Shown here: one piece after another, positions 34,042-43,080 of the stretch
Layout of the letters: every line of letters begins with the position of its first letter
How positions within the stretch are numbered: position 1 is the first letter of the stretch
The notes under the pieces: generated by a model
Seen by the model: the letters and a program-made list of their open reading frames with translations, nothing else
Database searches by the model: none
What the model was told of the DNA's origin: nothing
Assembly: GCA_017616895.1 (NCBI GenBank)
Contig: JAFZXE010000010.1
Span: 62,001-126,000 of the forward strand
DNA length: 64,000 nt
Origin: Bacteroidales bacterium
Lineage (GTDB): Bacteria; Bacteroidota; Bacteroidia; Bacteroidales; P3
Direction: 5' to 3'
Made by a program: the position numbers and the translations under genes

Positions 34042-37000
34042 ATGACTAACGGAGTAAGACGCATCTACGTCGAAAAGAAAAAAGACTATGCGGTTAAGGC
34101 CAAAGAGTTGCAGGAAGAACTGGGCAACTATCTCAAGATTGAGGCGAAATCGGTGAGGGTGCTCATCCGCTATGATATCGAGAATATCTCCGACGAGACC
34201 TACAACAAAGCCAAGACGACGGTCTTCTTGGAGCCGCCGGTGGATATGATATACGAAGAACGGTTCGACTCGGAGAAAGACGACTTCTGCTTCTCGGTGG
34301 AATATCTCCCCGGACAGTTCGACCAGCGGGCCGACTCGGCTGAACAGTGCGTGAAGCTGCTCAACGAGAGCGAGAGCCCCATCATCAAGTCGGCTACGAC
34401 CTACGTGATATCGGGCAACCTGACTGAGAAAGATCGTGAGGCGATAATAAAACATTGCGTCAACCCTGTTGACAGCCGGGTGACCGACGACACCAAGCCC
34501 GAAACCCTCGAAGACCACTTCGACGAACCGGCCGACGTGCTCATCTTCGACGGATTCAAAGATATGCCGGAGAACGAGCTGAAAAAACTCTACGACGGAC
34601 TCGGTCTTGCGATGACCTTCAAAGACTTCCTCCACATACAGAACTACTTCCGCGGTGAGGAAAAACGCGACCCGTCGGTGACCGAGATACGTGTGCTCGA
34701 CACCTACTGGAGCGATCACTGCCGCCACACCACCTTCGCCACCGAGCTGAAGGATGTCCGTTTCGACGACGGCTTCTACCGTCCGCTTATAGAGGGCGCC
34801 TTCAAGCAGTACCTCTCCGACCACAAAGAGCATTATACGGGACGCAACGACAAGTTCGTCTGCCTCATGGATATCGGAACCCTTGCCGCCAAGCGGCTCA
34901 AGAAAGCCGGCATCCTCGACGACCAGGAGCCGAGCGACGAAATCAACGCCTGCTCCATCGTGGTGCCGGTGGTTATTGACGGCAACCGCGAGGAGTGGCT
35001 CATAAACTTCAAGAACGAGACTCACAACCACCCCACCGAGATAGAACCCTTCGGTGGTGCCGCCACCTGTCTGGGTGGATGTATCCGCGACCCGCTTTCG
35101 GGCCGCACCTACGTCTATCAGGCTATGCGTGTGACTGGTGCTGCCGACCCGACCAAACCTATCGAAGCCACCTTGCCCGGCAAGCTGCCTCAGCGCAAGA
35201 TCGTCACCACCGCCGCACACGGATACAGCTCCTACGGCAACCAGATAGGTCTCGCCACCGGCTTGGTCAACGAGATATACCATCCCAACTACGTGGCCAA
35301 ACGTATGGAGATTGGTGCGGTGATAGCCGCCGCCCCTCGTCGCGCTGTGAAACGTCTCACCTCCGACCCCGGCGATGTCATCATCCTGCTTGGCGGACGT
35401 ACGGGACGCGACGGCATAGGCGGTGCAACGGGTGCTTCTAAGAGCCACACCACCAAGAGCCTCACCACCTGCGGCGCAGAGGTGCAGAAAGGCAACGCGC
35501 CGACCGAACGCAAGATTCAGCGTCTGTTCCGCCGCGAGGAGGTCTCATCCATCATTAAGAAATGTAACGACTTCGGCGCCGGCGGCGTCAGCGTCGCCAT
35601 CGGCGAGCTGGCCGACGGCCTCCAGATTAACCTCGACCGAGTGCCCAAGAAATATGCCGGACTCGACGGCACCGAGCTCGCCATCAGCGAGAGCCAGGAA
35701 CGTATGGCCGTCGTGGTTGACCCGAAGGATGTCGATAAGATGCTGCAGTATGCCGACGAGGAGAACCTCGAAGCTACGGTGGTCGCTACCGTCACCAAAG
35801 AGCCCCGCATGGTCATCAGCTGGCGTGGAAAAGAGATTGTCAACCTGAGCCGTCGCTTTATCGACACCAACGGCGCCCATCAGGAGACAACCGTGAGCGT
35901 CTCGATGCCGAAAGAAAAAGGTGAATTTAGAATTTCGAATTTTGAAGAAGGCTGCCGCGAAAATAATTCAGATTTGAAATCGCTTTGGTTGAAAACCCTG
36001 AGCGATTTGAACGTCTGCTCGCAGAAAGGTCTGGTCGAGATGTTCGACAGCTCGATAGGGGCGGGAAGCGTTGTGATGCCCTACGGCGGCAAATACCAGC
36101 TCACGCCCACTCAGAGCATGATAGGCAAGCTGCCGTTGCTCGACGGCAAATGCGACACCGTCACCATCATGTCCTACGGCATGGACCCCTACCTCACCAG
36201 CTGGTCGCCGTTCCACGGTGCTGTCTACGCCGTCCTTTCGTCGGTGGCTAAGGTGGCCGCCGCCGGTGGCGACGCGTCGCGGGTGAGACTCACCTTCCAG
36301 GAATATTTCAAGAAACTCGGCAACGACCCCTACCGTTGGGGCGAGCCGTTCGCCGCTCTGCTCGGCGCCTACCACGCACAGATAGGCCTCCGCCTGCCTG
36401 CCATTGGCGGTAAAGACTCTATGTCGGGTACGTTCAACGACATCGACGTGCCTCCCACGCTCTGTTCGTTTGCCGTGGGCATCAGCGACCTCAAACATGT
36501 GGTTACTCCCGAACTGAAGAAGGCTGGCAGCACCCTCGTGATGCTCGACATCAAGCAAGACCAGTACGGCATGCCCGACTACGACGACGCACTCAACCAG
36601 TATGCCGCACTCCGTAAAGCCATCGAGTTAGGCAAGGTGCTCAGCGCCTACGCTGTCGGATTCGGCGGCATCGTCGAGGCGGTCAGCAAGATGGCGTTCG
36701 GCAACAAGCTGGGTGTGACTCTCTGCAAGGCCGACGGCTTGACCGACAAGCTCTACGGCAACATCATCGTCGAGGTGAACGCAGCCGACAAGCTGCCGTT
36801 CCGCTGCGAGAAAATCGGCGAAGTAACCTCCGAGCCACAATTCACAATTGACAATTCACAATTCGCAATTAGCATCGAAGAGGCACTCACAACTTGGCAG
36901 AAAACCCTCGAAGGAGTGTTCCCCACCCGCACCGCGGGAGTGGACACCGCCGCTCAGAAAGTCGAAAGCAAGCTCTACAAAGCCGACCACCCTCTTCAAC

Positions 37001-37827
37001 ATTCAACATTCAACATTCAACATTCGGCGAAGCCGAGAGTTTTCATTCCAGCCTTCCCGGGTACGAACTGCGAATACGACAGCGCCCGTGCTTTCAACCG
37101 CGCCGGTGCCGAGAGCGAAATCATCGTGTTCCGCAACCAGAACGGCCAGCAGATACGCGAGAGTGTCGACGCCTACGTGAAGGCCATCAACAACAGTCAG
37201 ATAATAATGATTCCTGGCGGATTCAGCGCAGGCGACGAGCCTGAAGGGTCGGCCAAGTTTATCACCAGCGTCTTCCGCAACCAGCGCATCTCCGACGCCG
37301 TCATGGAACTGCTGCAGAAGCGCGACGGCCTCATGATTGGCATCTGCAACGGTTTCCAGGCTTTGGTCAAGCTGGGGCTGGTGCCTCACGGCGAGATACT
37401 GCCGCAGGCCGACGACGCACCGACGCTGACTTTCAACACCATCGCACGCCACCAGAGCAAGATGGCCTATACCAGGGTTACCTCCAATCTGAGCCCGTGG
37501 CTTAGGAAAGCCGAGCTGGGCGCCACCTACGTCATCCCCATCTCACACGGCGAGGGACGTTTCGTCGCACCGCAGGAGTGGATCGACCGCCTCTTCAAGA
37601 ACGGACAGGTGGCTACGCAGTATGCCGACCTCGACGGCAATCCCACCATGGACGAGGAGTATAATATGAACGGATCCTACTGTGCCATCGAAGGCATCAC
37701 AAGTCCCGACGGACGTGTGCTCGGCAAGATGGGACACTCCGAGCGTCGCAGTCAGGGTGCCTTCCTCAACATCTACGGCAACACCGACCAGCTGATATTC
37801 GAGTCGGGCGTGGAGTATTTCAAATAG
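34042..37827 (+). CDS. purL: Phosphoribosylformylglycinamidine synthase, long type
   Basis: Purine pathway step four: FGAR + glutamine + ATP to FGAM. 1261 residues, the single-chain form with N-terminal PurS-like region, linker (DTYWSDHCRHTTF), two AIRS-type halves (FKNETHNHPTEIEPFGGAATCLGG; GGRTGRDGIGGAT; IGGKDSMSGTF) and C-terminal class I glutaminase with nucleophile Cys in MIGICNGFQALV and the triad His in SHGEGRF. Three short stretches, near residues 627-637, 932-943 and 984-995, are encoded by repeat tracts otherwise found only between genes; they lie in linkers, not in motifs. A large antisense open frame here is a composition artefact. Confidence 0.95.
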   Translation: MTNGVRRIYVEKKKDYAVKAKELQEELGNYLKIEAKSVRVLIRYDIENISDETYNKAKTTVFLEPPVDMIYEERFDSEKDDFCFSVEYLPGQFDQRADSAEQCVKLLNESESPIIKSATTYVISGNLTEKDREAIIKHCVNPVDSRVTDDTKPETLEDHFDEPADVLIFDGFKDMPENELKKLYDGLGLAMTFKDFLHIQNYFRGEEKRDPSVTEIRVLDTYWSDHCRHTTFATELKDVRFDDGFYRPLIEGAFKQYLSDHKEHYTGRNDKFVCLMDIGTLAAKRLKKAGILDDQEPSDEINACSIVVPVVIDGNREEWLINFKNETHNHPTEIEPFGGAATCLGGCIRDPLSGRTYVYQAMRVTGAADPTKPIEATLPGKLPQRKIVTTAAHGYSSYGNQIGLATGLVNEIYHPNYVAKRMEIGAVIAAAPRRAVKRLTSDPGDVIILLGGRTGRDGIGGATGASKSHTTKSLTTCGAEVQKGNAPTERKIQRLFRREEVSSIIKKCNDFGAGGVSVAIGELADGLQINLDRVPKKYAGLDGTELAISESQERMAVVVDPKDVDKMLQYADEENLEATVVATVTKEPRMVISWRGKEIVNLSRRFIDTNGAHQETTVSVSMPKEKGEFRISNFEEGCRENNSDLKSLWLKTLSDLNVCSQKGLVEMFDSSIGAGSVVMPYGGKYQLTPTQSMIGKLPLLDGKCDTVTIMSYGMDPYLTSWSPFHGAVYAVLSSVAKVAAAGGDASRVRLTFQEYFKKLGNDPYRWGEPFAALLGAYHAQIGLRLPAIGGKDSMSGTFNDIDVPPTLCSFAVGISDLKHVVTPELKKAGSTLVMLDIKQDQYGMPDYDDALNQYAALRKAIELGKVLSAYAVGFGGIVEAVSKMAFGNKLGVTLCKADGLTDKLYGNIIVEVNAADKLPFRCEKIGEVTSEPQFTIDNSQFAISIEEALTTWQKTLEGVFPTRTAGVDTAAQKVESKLYKADHPLQHSTFNIQHSAKPRVFIPAFPGTNCEYDSARAFNRAGAESEIIVFRNQNGQQIRESVDAYVKAINNSQIIMIPGGFSAGDEPEGSAKFITSVFRNQRISDAVMELLQKRDGLMIGICNGFQALVKLGLVPHGEILPQADDAPTLTFNTIARHQSKMAYTRVTSNLSPWLRKAELGATYVIPISHGEGRFVAPQEWIDRLFKNGQVATQYADLDGNPTMDEEYNMNGSYCAIEGITSPDGRVLGKMGHSERRSQGAFLNIYGNTDQLIFESGVEYFK
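35922..35950. repeat. In-frame AATTTTGAA-type repeat in purL
   Basis: GAATTTAGAATTTCGAATTT followed by TGAAG encodes EFRISNFEE. The same units make up the intergenic tract at 45103-45200. Confidence 0.6.
36836..36870. repeat. In-frame CAATTCACAATT repeat in purL
   Basis: CACAATTCACAATTGACAAT plus a further CACAATTCGCAATT encodes QFTIDNSQFAI, a low-complexity insert near residue 935. Confidence 0.6.
36993..37026. repeat. In-frame TTCAACA tandem repeat in purL
   Basis: Four and a half perfect 7-bp units (ATTCAAC) encode LQHSTFNIQHS just before the glutaminase domain. A 7-bp unit shifts frame each repeat, so only certain copy numbers keep purL intact. Confidence 0.7.
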
Positions 37828-37850
37828 GATTTACCATAATAAACGATAGA

Positions 37851-37880
37851 GGGCCGCCCATTAGGACGGCCCTTCATCAT
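37851..37880 (+). terminator. Terminator after purL
   Basis: GGGCCG (37851-37856) pairs with CGGCCC (37867-37872), followed by TTCATCATTT. It may also serve the convergent surface-protein gene. Confidence 0.65.
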
Positions 37881-37894
37881 TTATGCTTGCCTAT

Positions 37895-40300
37895 TTACTG
37901 CGCATCTCTGACCAAACGGACGGAGTTGGCGTTATAGTAACTATGATTCCAATCTATTGAGAATTGGGCGTCCTCGAAATGAAGTACTCTTGGCAGATAT
38001 GCCGTGCCTTCTTCAACAAGGGAGACCGTACTTGTATAGTATTGGCCTATGGTTCCAATAGAATGATACGTGTCGCTGCCCGTTCTCCATCCAGCAGCTG
38101 GCAGGAATATACACCCGTTAGCCTCCATCAAAGTCCATTGAGCAACGGTGTAACCATTTGATATATATGTAGTGGATGCGGAGTTAATACCTGTCGGCAG
38201 TGGTACCTCACTCGGATGAGAATATAAATCTGGGAATATAATCGTACCATACGTTCCGTTCACGATGGCTTTTACATAACGAGCATTCTCCACACCGTTA
38301 ACCGTCGAGGTAGTTCGTCCAAAATACAAAAACTCTTGTTCACCTCTCGTCAAGACTCTCCACATATCGGGTTGGTTTCCGCCGTTCGATATAGCGTTAT
38401 ACACTCCCCAGTCGGCGTTCCTGTAATCACCAGCCAAATCGTTACCCACTGAATTCCCGGGCCAATAATGTATTCCCGTAGTGCTTGTCGAATAGGGTTG
38501 ATAGGCAGTCGCACCACTGTTCCATCCGCTGGTTCCAAAGCCGAACAGATCTATCCATCCTGTATAGGACGAAGAGATATTACCGTCTGAGATATAGTCA
38601 TACTGATTGTCTGCAAAACGCCAAGTACCTTCCGCCGTACCACCAGTAGCCACAGCGTGTGTCCCCGTGTTTTGATACTGCAGGTTACCTTTTGAGAAGC
38701 GAACCTTTTTATTCGCACTCACCGAGAACAACGATGCCGATTGCCCGTACGAGTCAAACGGTCCGATGGTCAGATGCAATGTGTCCACGCTTGCGCAACC
38801 ATCACCATTTGTGTATTCGTATGTATGATTTTCTGTGGATATGTAGTTCGTTCCATGCCATGTGTACGAAACCTCTGTCGTTGAGACTGTTTCAGAGTTG
38901 TGTGTGCCATAATGCATCGTCAAGTTCAGCGTCACGACACTGTCGCACCCTGCCGCGTTAGTCAACGTATACGTTGCAGTGTTCTCCGATGCGGTGTAAG
39001 TATTTCCGTCTATCCAGATGTACGAGTCACACCCAGTCTGATGGTCTGTAGCCGCGTTGCTGGCGTTGACTACAAGGTGCAGCGTGTCAGTACTCGTGCA
39101 CCCGGCAGTATTCGTATAGCTGTATGTATAAGTGCCGCTGGCACTGTAACTATTCCCGTGCCAGGAATAGCTGTCGCAGGCTGTCTGGTTCTCGGCGTTG
39201 TGGGTAGCGTGATTGATGGTCAAGTGCATCGTCAGAACGCTGTCATATCCCAATACATTGCGGAGCAGATGACGGTAGTCGCCCGAAACCGTATATTCTG
39301 TGCCATACCAGCTGAAACTCTCACATTCAGCCGCCACAGTATCCCCCTCAGTAGTGGCAAGTATTGCAATTATATCGCCCATTGTGTCTATGACGCTGTC
39401 CTGATAACGGATTATAGAATCATACACATGCGTGATGGAGTCGAACCTGTGCGTCCAGTCGGCTATCACAGCGTGCAGCGTACGAAGGTTTACGGCATCA
39501 AGGTCATCGGTAGGGTCACTCACCTCCTTCAGCTGCGTGTTGGCTGCATTTCCTATGGCAGTCACATCGGAGAGTGACTGCACCTCGCTGTAAGAAGTCA
39601 AATAGCCCGCATCGTTATCAAGTTCGCTTACCAACGTTGGTACTGTCGGAGTGTTGATGAGGTCATTATAATCTCTGGTGCCACTCTCTGGCAACTTCAC
39701 AAAGCTTCCGCCTGTAAGGAATATTGTGTCGTTGCTGAGGCTCAGCACCTGAATCTCCTCATACGAGGTAAGGTAGCCAGCGTCGTTCTCCAGCTCGCTC
39801 ATCGAGGTCGGTATTGTCGGAGTGTTTATAAGGTCATTGTAGTCTTTGTCCCATGCAGTGAACACAGGGTCCAATTCCTCGAAATTCACGCCGCTTATAA
39901 TGCTGTCCGCCACACAGGCCCTCAACGCATAGGGCACACTTGTCATTTGCTGCACTATACTCAATGTGTAGTCCGTGCCTCCCGTAGGGTCAACCTCGCT
40001 CTTGATGAAGAAAGGCCCTGCTGCCCAATCAATGCCGTCGAGTTTGTTGGATGAACTGCCAATTATCAGTGTAAACATACCGTTTGCGTTGGTGATCACC
40101 GTCTGGCGGTCAGTATATACCACCGACCCGTTCTCGGAACCCTGCAGTATGGATAGTTGAACCCCCACGTTGCTATTGCACACCAGCCGACCTGTAGCAT
40201 CACGCACAACGGCTTGATAAGTCATTGTCTGCGGCGCCTGTGCCCTCAGCGTCATCCCCATAGCCACAGCCAACATCGCTAATATCAATCCCTTTTTCAT
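37895..40300 (-). CDS. Large repeat-containing surface protein with lectin-like C-terminal domain
   Basis: 801 residues with a signal peptide (GLILAMLAVAMGMTLRAQA). The N-terminal domain (TMTYQAVVRDATGRLV) is of the kind that starts many Bacteroidota exported fibre-like proteins. Two copies of DYNDLINTPTxPT...ELxNDAGYLTSY at about 155-190 and 210-245 resemble phage tail-fibre repeats. Four C-x-SY-W-x-G-x-Y...GCxSxDTLxL modules occupy about 330-515. The C-terminal 270 residues (VRFSKGNLQYQ, WRVLTRGEQEFLYFGR, FLPAAGWR, SVRLVRD) look like a C-type-lectin/FGE-type fold. The promoter is probably shared with upstream genes of the cluster. Confidence 0.8.
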   Translation of the reverse strand: MKKGLILAMLAVAMGMTLRAQAPQTMTYQAVVRDATGRLVCNSNVGVQLSILQGSENGSVVYTDRQTVITNANGMFTLIIGSSSNKLDGIDWAAGPFFIKSEVDPTGGTDYTLSIVQQMTSVPYALRACVADSIISGVNFEELDPVFTAWDKDYNDLINTPTIPTSMSELENDAGYLTSYEEIQVLSLSNDTIFLTGGSFVKLPESGTRDYNDLINTPTVPTLVSELDNDAGYLTSYSEVQSLSDVTAIGNAANTQLKEVSDPTDDLDAVNLRTLHAVIADWTHRFDSITHVYDSIIRYQDSVIDTMGDIIAILATTEGDTVAAECESFSWYGTEYTVSGDYRHLLRNVLGYDSVLTMHLTINHATHNAENQTACDSYSWHGNSYSASGTYTYSYTNTAGCTSTDTLHLVVNASNAATDHQTGCDSYIWIDGNTYTASENTATYTLTNAAGCDSVVTLNLTMHYGTHNSETVSTTEVSYTWHGTNYISTENHTYEYTNGDGCASVDTLHLTIGPFDSYGQSASLFSVSANKKVRFSKGNLQYQNTGTHAVATGGTAEGTWRFADNQYDYISDGNISSSYTGWIDLFGFGTSGWNSGATAYQPYSTSTTGIHYWPGNSVGNDLAGDYRNADWGVYNAISNGGNQPDMWRVLTRGEQEFLYFGRTTSTVNGVENARYVKAIVNGTYGTIIFPDLYSHPSEVPLPTGINSASTTYISNGYTVAQWTLMEANGCIFLPAAGWRTGSDTYHSIGTIGQYYTSTVSLVEEGTAYLPRVLHFEDAQFSIDWNHSYYNANSVRLVRDAQ

Positions 40301-40356
40301 GTGTTTCTATGTTTATTATTTCTATTCCTTAATTTATTGATCCAACTCCTCTCAAC

Positions 40357-40848
40357 TCACAGTTTAACTATTTTGTAATTGTTTTCCGACTTACCTGCCG
40401 CAATACGCAGCACATAGCTACCTGCCGCATACGTCCTCATTTCAATAGACAACTCGCCTTCGTTCACACTTCCTTTCTGCAGCAGCCGTCCGTCCATACT
40501 GTACAGCTCGTAGCGCATGTCTGCAACAGAGTGCCCCACGCTCACCGTCACCTGGTCGGCTGTCGGGTTGGGATAGACACTTATGTCCAAGTCCAACACC
40601 TGCACGCCGTCGATTCTCAGTTCCTCCACGGTATAGGTCTGCTGCACCCCTTCTCGCAAGTTGGCAGCCACTCGGCTGGCATTGGTCACCTTGCCGTATG
40701 TGGTCATCACCGCCACCTGACCCACTGTATAGTTCAGACTTCCGTTCTCACCGCTTGCATCGCCGCCCGCGACACCGAAAGCCGACTGGGCCCATAAGCA
40801 GGCTCCTGTCATCGTAAGCAATACAAAAAACACTACACGTCTCATCAT
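40357..40848 (-). CDS. Small T9SS-sorted surface protein
   Basis: 163 residues from the ATG at 40848. Signal peptide (RRVVFFVLLTMTGACLWAQS), a short beta-rich domain (SAFGVAGGDASGENGSLNYTVGQVAV) common in Bacteroidota T9SS cargo, and a type A sorting domain (ISVYPNPTADQVTVSVG, YELYSMDGRLLQKG, AGSYVLRIAAG). The start is taken at the Met directly before the signal peptide. It ends 57 bp before the large surface protein and is likely in one operon with it. Confidence 0.85.
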   Translation of the reverse strand: MMRRVVFFVLLTMTGACLWAQSAFGVAGGDASGENGSLNYTVGQVAVMTTYGKVTNASRVAANLREGVQQTYTVEELRIDGVQVLDLDISVYPNPTADQVTVSVGHSVADMRYELYSMDGRLLQKGSVNEGELSIEMRTYAAGSYVLRIAAGKSENNYKIVKL

Positions 40849-40896
40849 TGCATATCCTTCTATTGTTATTGATTTTATTCTTTCTCCTTTGGCCAA

Positions 40897-41041
40897 TCAT
40901 CATTCGTCTTTTCTGATTCCACCTCTTCTTCAGCCGGTTTTGTCACCACAGCTTCAATTCGATTCGTTTCTCATTCACCATTTTCGTCGTCATCCTCGCA
41001 GTCTTCTCGTCGAAGTCATCAACACCTTCATCCTGCACTCC
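40897..41041 (-). pseudogene. Eroded acidic C-terminal tail downstream of the beta-barrel gene
   Basis: After the TAG of the barrel gene, the same frame continues GVQDEGVDDFDEK and another frame reads EDCEDDDENGE, then KPAEEEVESEKTNDDWPKEKE before TAA. Both are acidic, coding-like and broken by single stops and shifts. It looks like decayed coding sequence for a longer acidic tail. Confidence 0.3.
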
Positions 41042-41857
41042 CTAGTCGTCTTCGTCAAACAAGAAGTTATTGACTGGCTGTTGTTTTTTCCATTCAATCA
41101 CCTTTCCGAAAGGCACACCCACTCGAAATGTCACCTCTATACCACGCGCCAAACGGCTTCCGAGAGCCGGCAGTTGATCCAAGCTTGGGTTAAGAACCGT
41201 CACATTGGTTGTCCGTTCCTTTTTCGAGAAATCGTTCCCTAACCCCCAATTATAGCCCACCTCACCCGACAGACATACAGCCCACCCATAGCCATGCACA
41301 GGATACTCGAACCCCACTCCACAAAACATTCCAAAATCATGCGTCTTCATACTGCTGGTAGAAAGCGGCATCACAATATAGCCCGTGTAATAGTCAGTGT
41401 AATCCACCCTTCCATCCATCGTTATATTCCATATCGGCGCAACCACAATGTATGGCGACAGTAGTGTCTTCTTGAACGTGAAGTTGTATATCAAACCTAG
41501 ACGGATATCCAAGCAGTTGGCACGCATGCGGTATTGAACATCCTCCCACTCCATATTCGTTCCCCTTCCTGTATACGCCGCCTCAGGCCTAATAGAAAAG
41601 CCCGACTTGGTGCGCAGCTGCAGCCATGCGCCAGCAACTGCGTTGACAGTCAAATGGTGCTTGTATATGGTGTAGTTGGCTGCGGTGAAACGGAAATCCC
41701 CCACGCTTACGCCTGCCTTCACACCACCAGCGAACATATGCAGCGGAACCTCACCCTGAGCCGATACCCTGCCGCCCACAGCAGCCAGCACGAGCACCAT
41801 CGCGGCAACTCGTTTCCTGAGTGACATTATGCTTGCAAATCCCATATCGCCAAACAC
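41042..41857 (-). CDS. Outer-membrane beta-barrel protein (PorT-like)
   Basis: 271 residues. Signal peptide (RVAAMVLVLAAVGGRVSAQ), then alternating amphipathic strands with aromatic ends (GGVKAGVSVGDFRF, GAWLQLRTKSGFSIRPEAAYT, LDIRLGLIYNF, YIVVAPIWNI, WAVCLSGEVGYNWGLG, RGIEVTFRVGVPFG), as in small Bacteroidota OM beta-barrels. The final residues are acidic (FLFDEDD). The start could be Met1 or the Met ten codons later (MSLRKR). Its partner genes are a lipoprotein upstream and T9SS cargo downstream. Confidence 0.75.
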   Translation of the reverse strand: MFGDMGFASIMSLRKRVAAMVLVLAAVGGRVSAQGEVPLHMFAGGVKAGVSVGDFRFTAANYTIYKHHLTVNAVAGAWLQLRTKSGFSIRPEAAYTGRGTNMEWEDVQYRMRANCLDIRLGLIYNFTFKKTLLSPYIVVAPIWNITMDGRVDYTDYYTGYIVMPLSTSSMKTHDFGMFCGVGFEYPVHGYGWAVCLSGEVGYNWGLGNDFSKKERTTNVTVLNPSLDQLPALGSRLARGIEVTFRVGVPFGKVIEWKKQQPVNNFLFDEDD

Positions 41858-41875
41858 TTATTTCTTCAATCAGCA

Positions 41876-42466
41876 TCACCTTCTCAACGACGACATCCCG
41901 TCTCCATCGGTAAATACCCTGTAACTGTCGGGCTCAATAATCACACCGTTATCGTCACACTTGTTGCGCATCACGATAGCATACGAATAGCCCTTGATTC
42001 CATCCTCTTCTTTCTCACCCGAAATAACCGTGACCATATCACAGCTCCAACCAAGACTCTCGTCAACAGCCTTCTCTATCGTATAGACCGTTATTTTCTT
42101 TCCCTCTCCTATCACATGCGCCTCCTTGGTCGAGCCTGCCGCATTTCGCTGCCATTCCTTGTAGCTCGCCACATTGCGTCCGTTTTGGTCGGCCACCTTC
42201 CAGCGCATGTCGTAAAACTCACCCTCGAAGCCATCCGAGGCATACACCAGCGTCATCGGCGAAGCCATGTAGTCGCCGTCCACATTCACCGGCGTGAAGC
42301 CCTCGTAAATCGGCATATACTGCCGTAGCGAGTCCTGCTCGTCAGCCGACAGCACTCGCTCTGGTATGCGGTCATTCAGAACAGGGAGCCAAATAGTCTC
42401 GTCTGAGTCTTTCATACACGAAAGCATCAGCATGCAAGCCGCAAGGACAAACAGACATCTACGCAT
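41876..42466 (-). CDS. Hypothetical lipoprotein
   Basis: 196 residues from the ATG at 42466. Lipoprotein signal RRCLFVLAACMLMLSC with the lipobox Cys near residue 16. The mature part (TPVNVDGDYMASPM, FYDMRWKVADQNGRNVASY, YSYAIVMRNKCDDNGVI) is unrecognised and beta-rich. First gene of the four-gene surface cluster, with the -7 element TATATTTG (minus, 42509-42516) just upstream. Confidence 0.75.
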   Translation of the reverse strand: MRRCLFVLAACMLMLSCMKDSDETIWLPVLNDRIPERVLSADEQDSLRQYMPIYEGFTPVNVDGDYMASPMTLVYASDGFEGEFYDMRWKVADQNGRNVASYKEWQRNAAGSTKEAHVIGEGKKITVYTIEKAVDESLGWSCDMVTVISGEKEEDGIKGYSYAIVMRNKCDDNGVIIEPDSYRVFTDGDGMSSLRR

Positions 42467-42508
42467 ATTCAACCAATTATAAAACGACATACCTTGTATA
42501 ATAACTTA

Positions 42509-42516
42509 CAAATATA
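42509..42516 (-). promoter_or_regulatory. -7 element for the surface-protein cluster
   Basis: TATATTTG on the minus strand, 43 bp before the lipoprotein start. Confidence 0.55.
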
Positions 42517-42536
42517 CGAGTTTTTTTATCTTTGCT

Positions 42537-42544
42537 ACAACCAT
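42537..42544 (+). promoter_or_regulatory. Orphan plus-strand -7 element
   Basis: TATCTTTG followed by C with no credible coding sequence downstream until tsaD at 43081. The 500 bp after it hold only a short low-complexity frame and a repeat tract, so a small RNA is possible. Confidence 0.4.
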
Positions 42545-42753
42545 TTGTGCATAAAAAAACTATCACAACATCTATCAGCATGTTACGTTCGACAGAGCCA
42601 CCCACCTCTCACCCACCGTCAACAACTCGGCGAAGCAAAAAAAACAAACTCCCCCACTTAACACAACCCCAACAAACCCATAACCCATCTAGGCGAAAAG
42701 TACTCCATAACTCGAAGTTACCCTGGATGAATCTTAGATGAATCCTAGAGATG

Positions 42754-42806
42754 GTACGACGTTGATACGGAGGTGATACGTAGTTAATACGGAGTTGATA
42801 CGGAGC
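42754..42806. repeat. GTTGATACGGAG tandem repeat
   Basis: About five degenerate 10-11 bp units (GTTGATACGG, AGGTGATACG, TAGTTAATACGG, AGTTGATACGG) in the 614-bp gap before tsaD. Confidence 0.6.
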
Positions 42807-43064
42807 AGAAGATTGCTTAGTGCTGTGCATCAAACTGTTGTAGATGCAATCTCTGCACCATATAAGTCGGCCGTATTATAACGATACCGCCAAACATTCT
42901 GATTGATATATCCTTGCAAGAATACATTGACATCAAATCGGTTTAGCAAATATACTCACTTTTTTCCATAAATACAGCCATAATCTCTTTTTTTATTGCG
43001 GCCTTCCTGTTTTCAAAAATATATTTCCCGCAGTTAAAAACTGCCAAAGAACGGCTTTTTTTCG

Positions 43065-43072
43065 TATTTTTG
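43065..43072 (+). promoter_or_regulatory. tsaD: -7 element for tsaD (leaderless)
   Basis: TATTTTTG followed by C only 8 bp before the ATG at 43081. Transcription should start at or within two bases of the start codon, giving a leaderless or nearly leaderless mRNA. Confidence 0.6.
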
Positions 43073-43080
43073 CAACCGCT

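Noticed and set aside
34030..35448. 472-codon antisense open frame inside purL
   Set aside because: Complementary to a clearly conserved purL region; its sequence (His/Val/Gly-rich) is a codon-bias shadow with no motif.
37895..38700. Diversity-generating retroelement target at the lectin-like C-terminus
   Set aside because: The SVRLV-type end is suggestive, but no template repeat or reverse transcriptase was found nearby.
42532..42741. 69-codon frame after the orphan promoter
   Set aside because: Starts inside the -7 element and encodes Pro/Thr/His low complexity; a shorter version from an internal ATG is no better.
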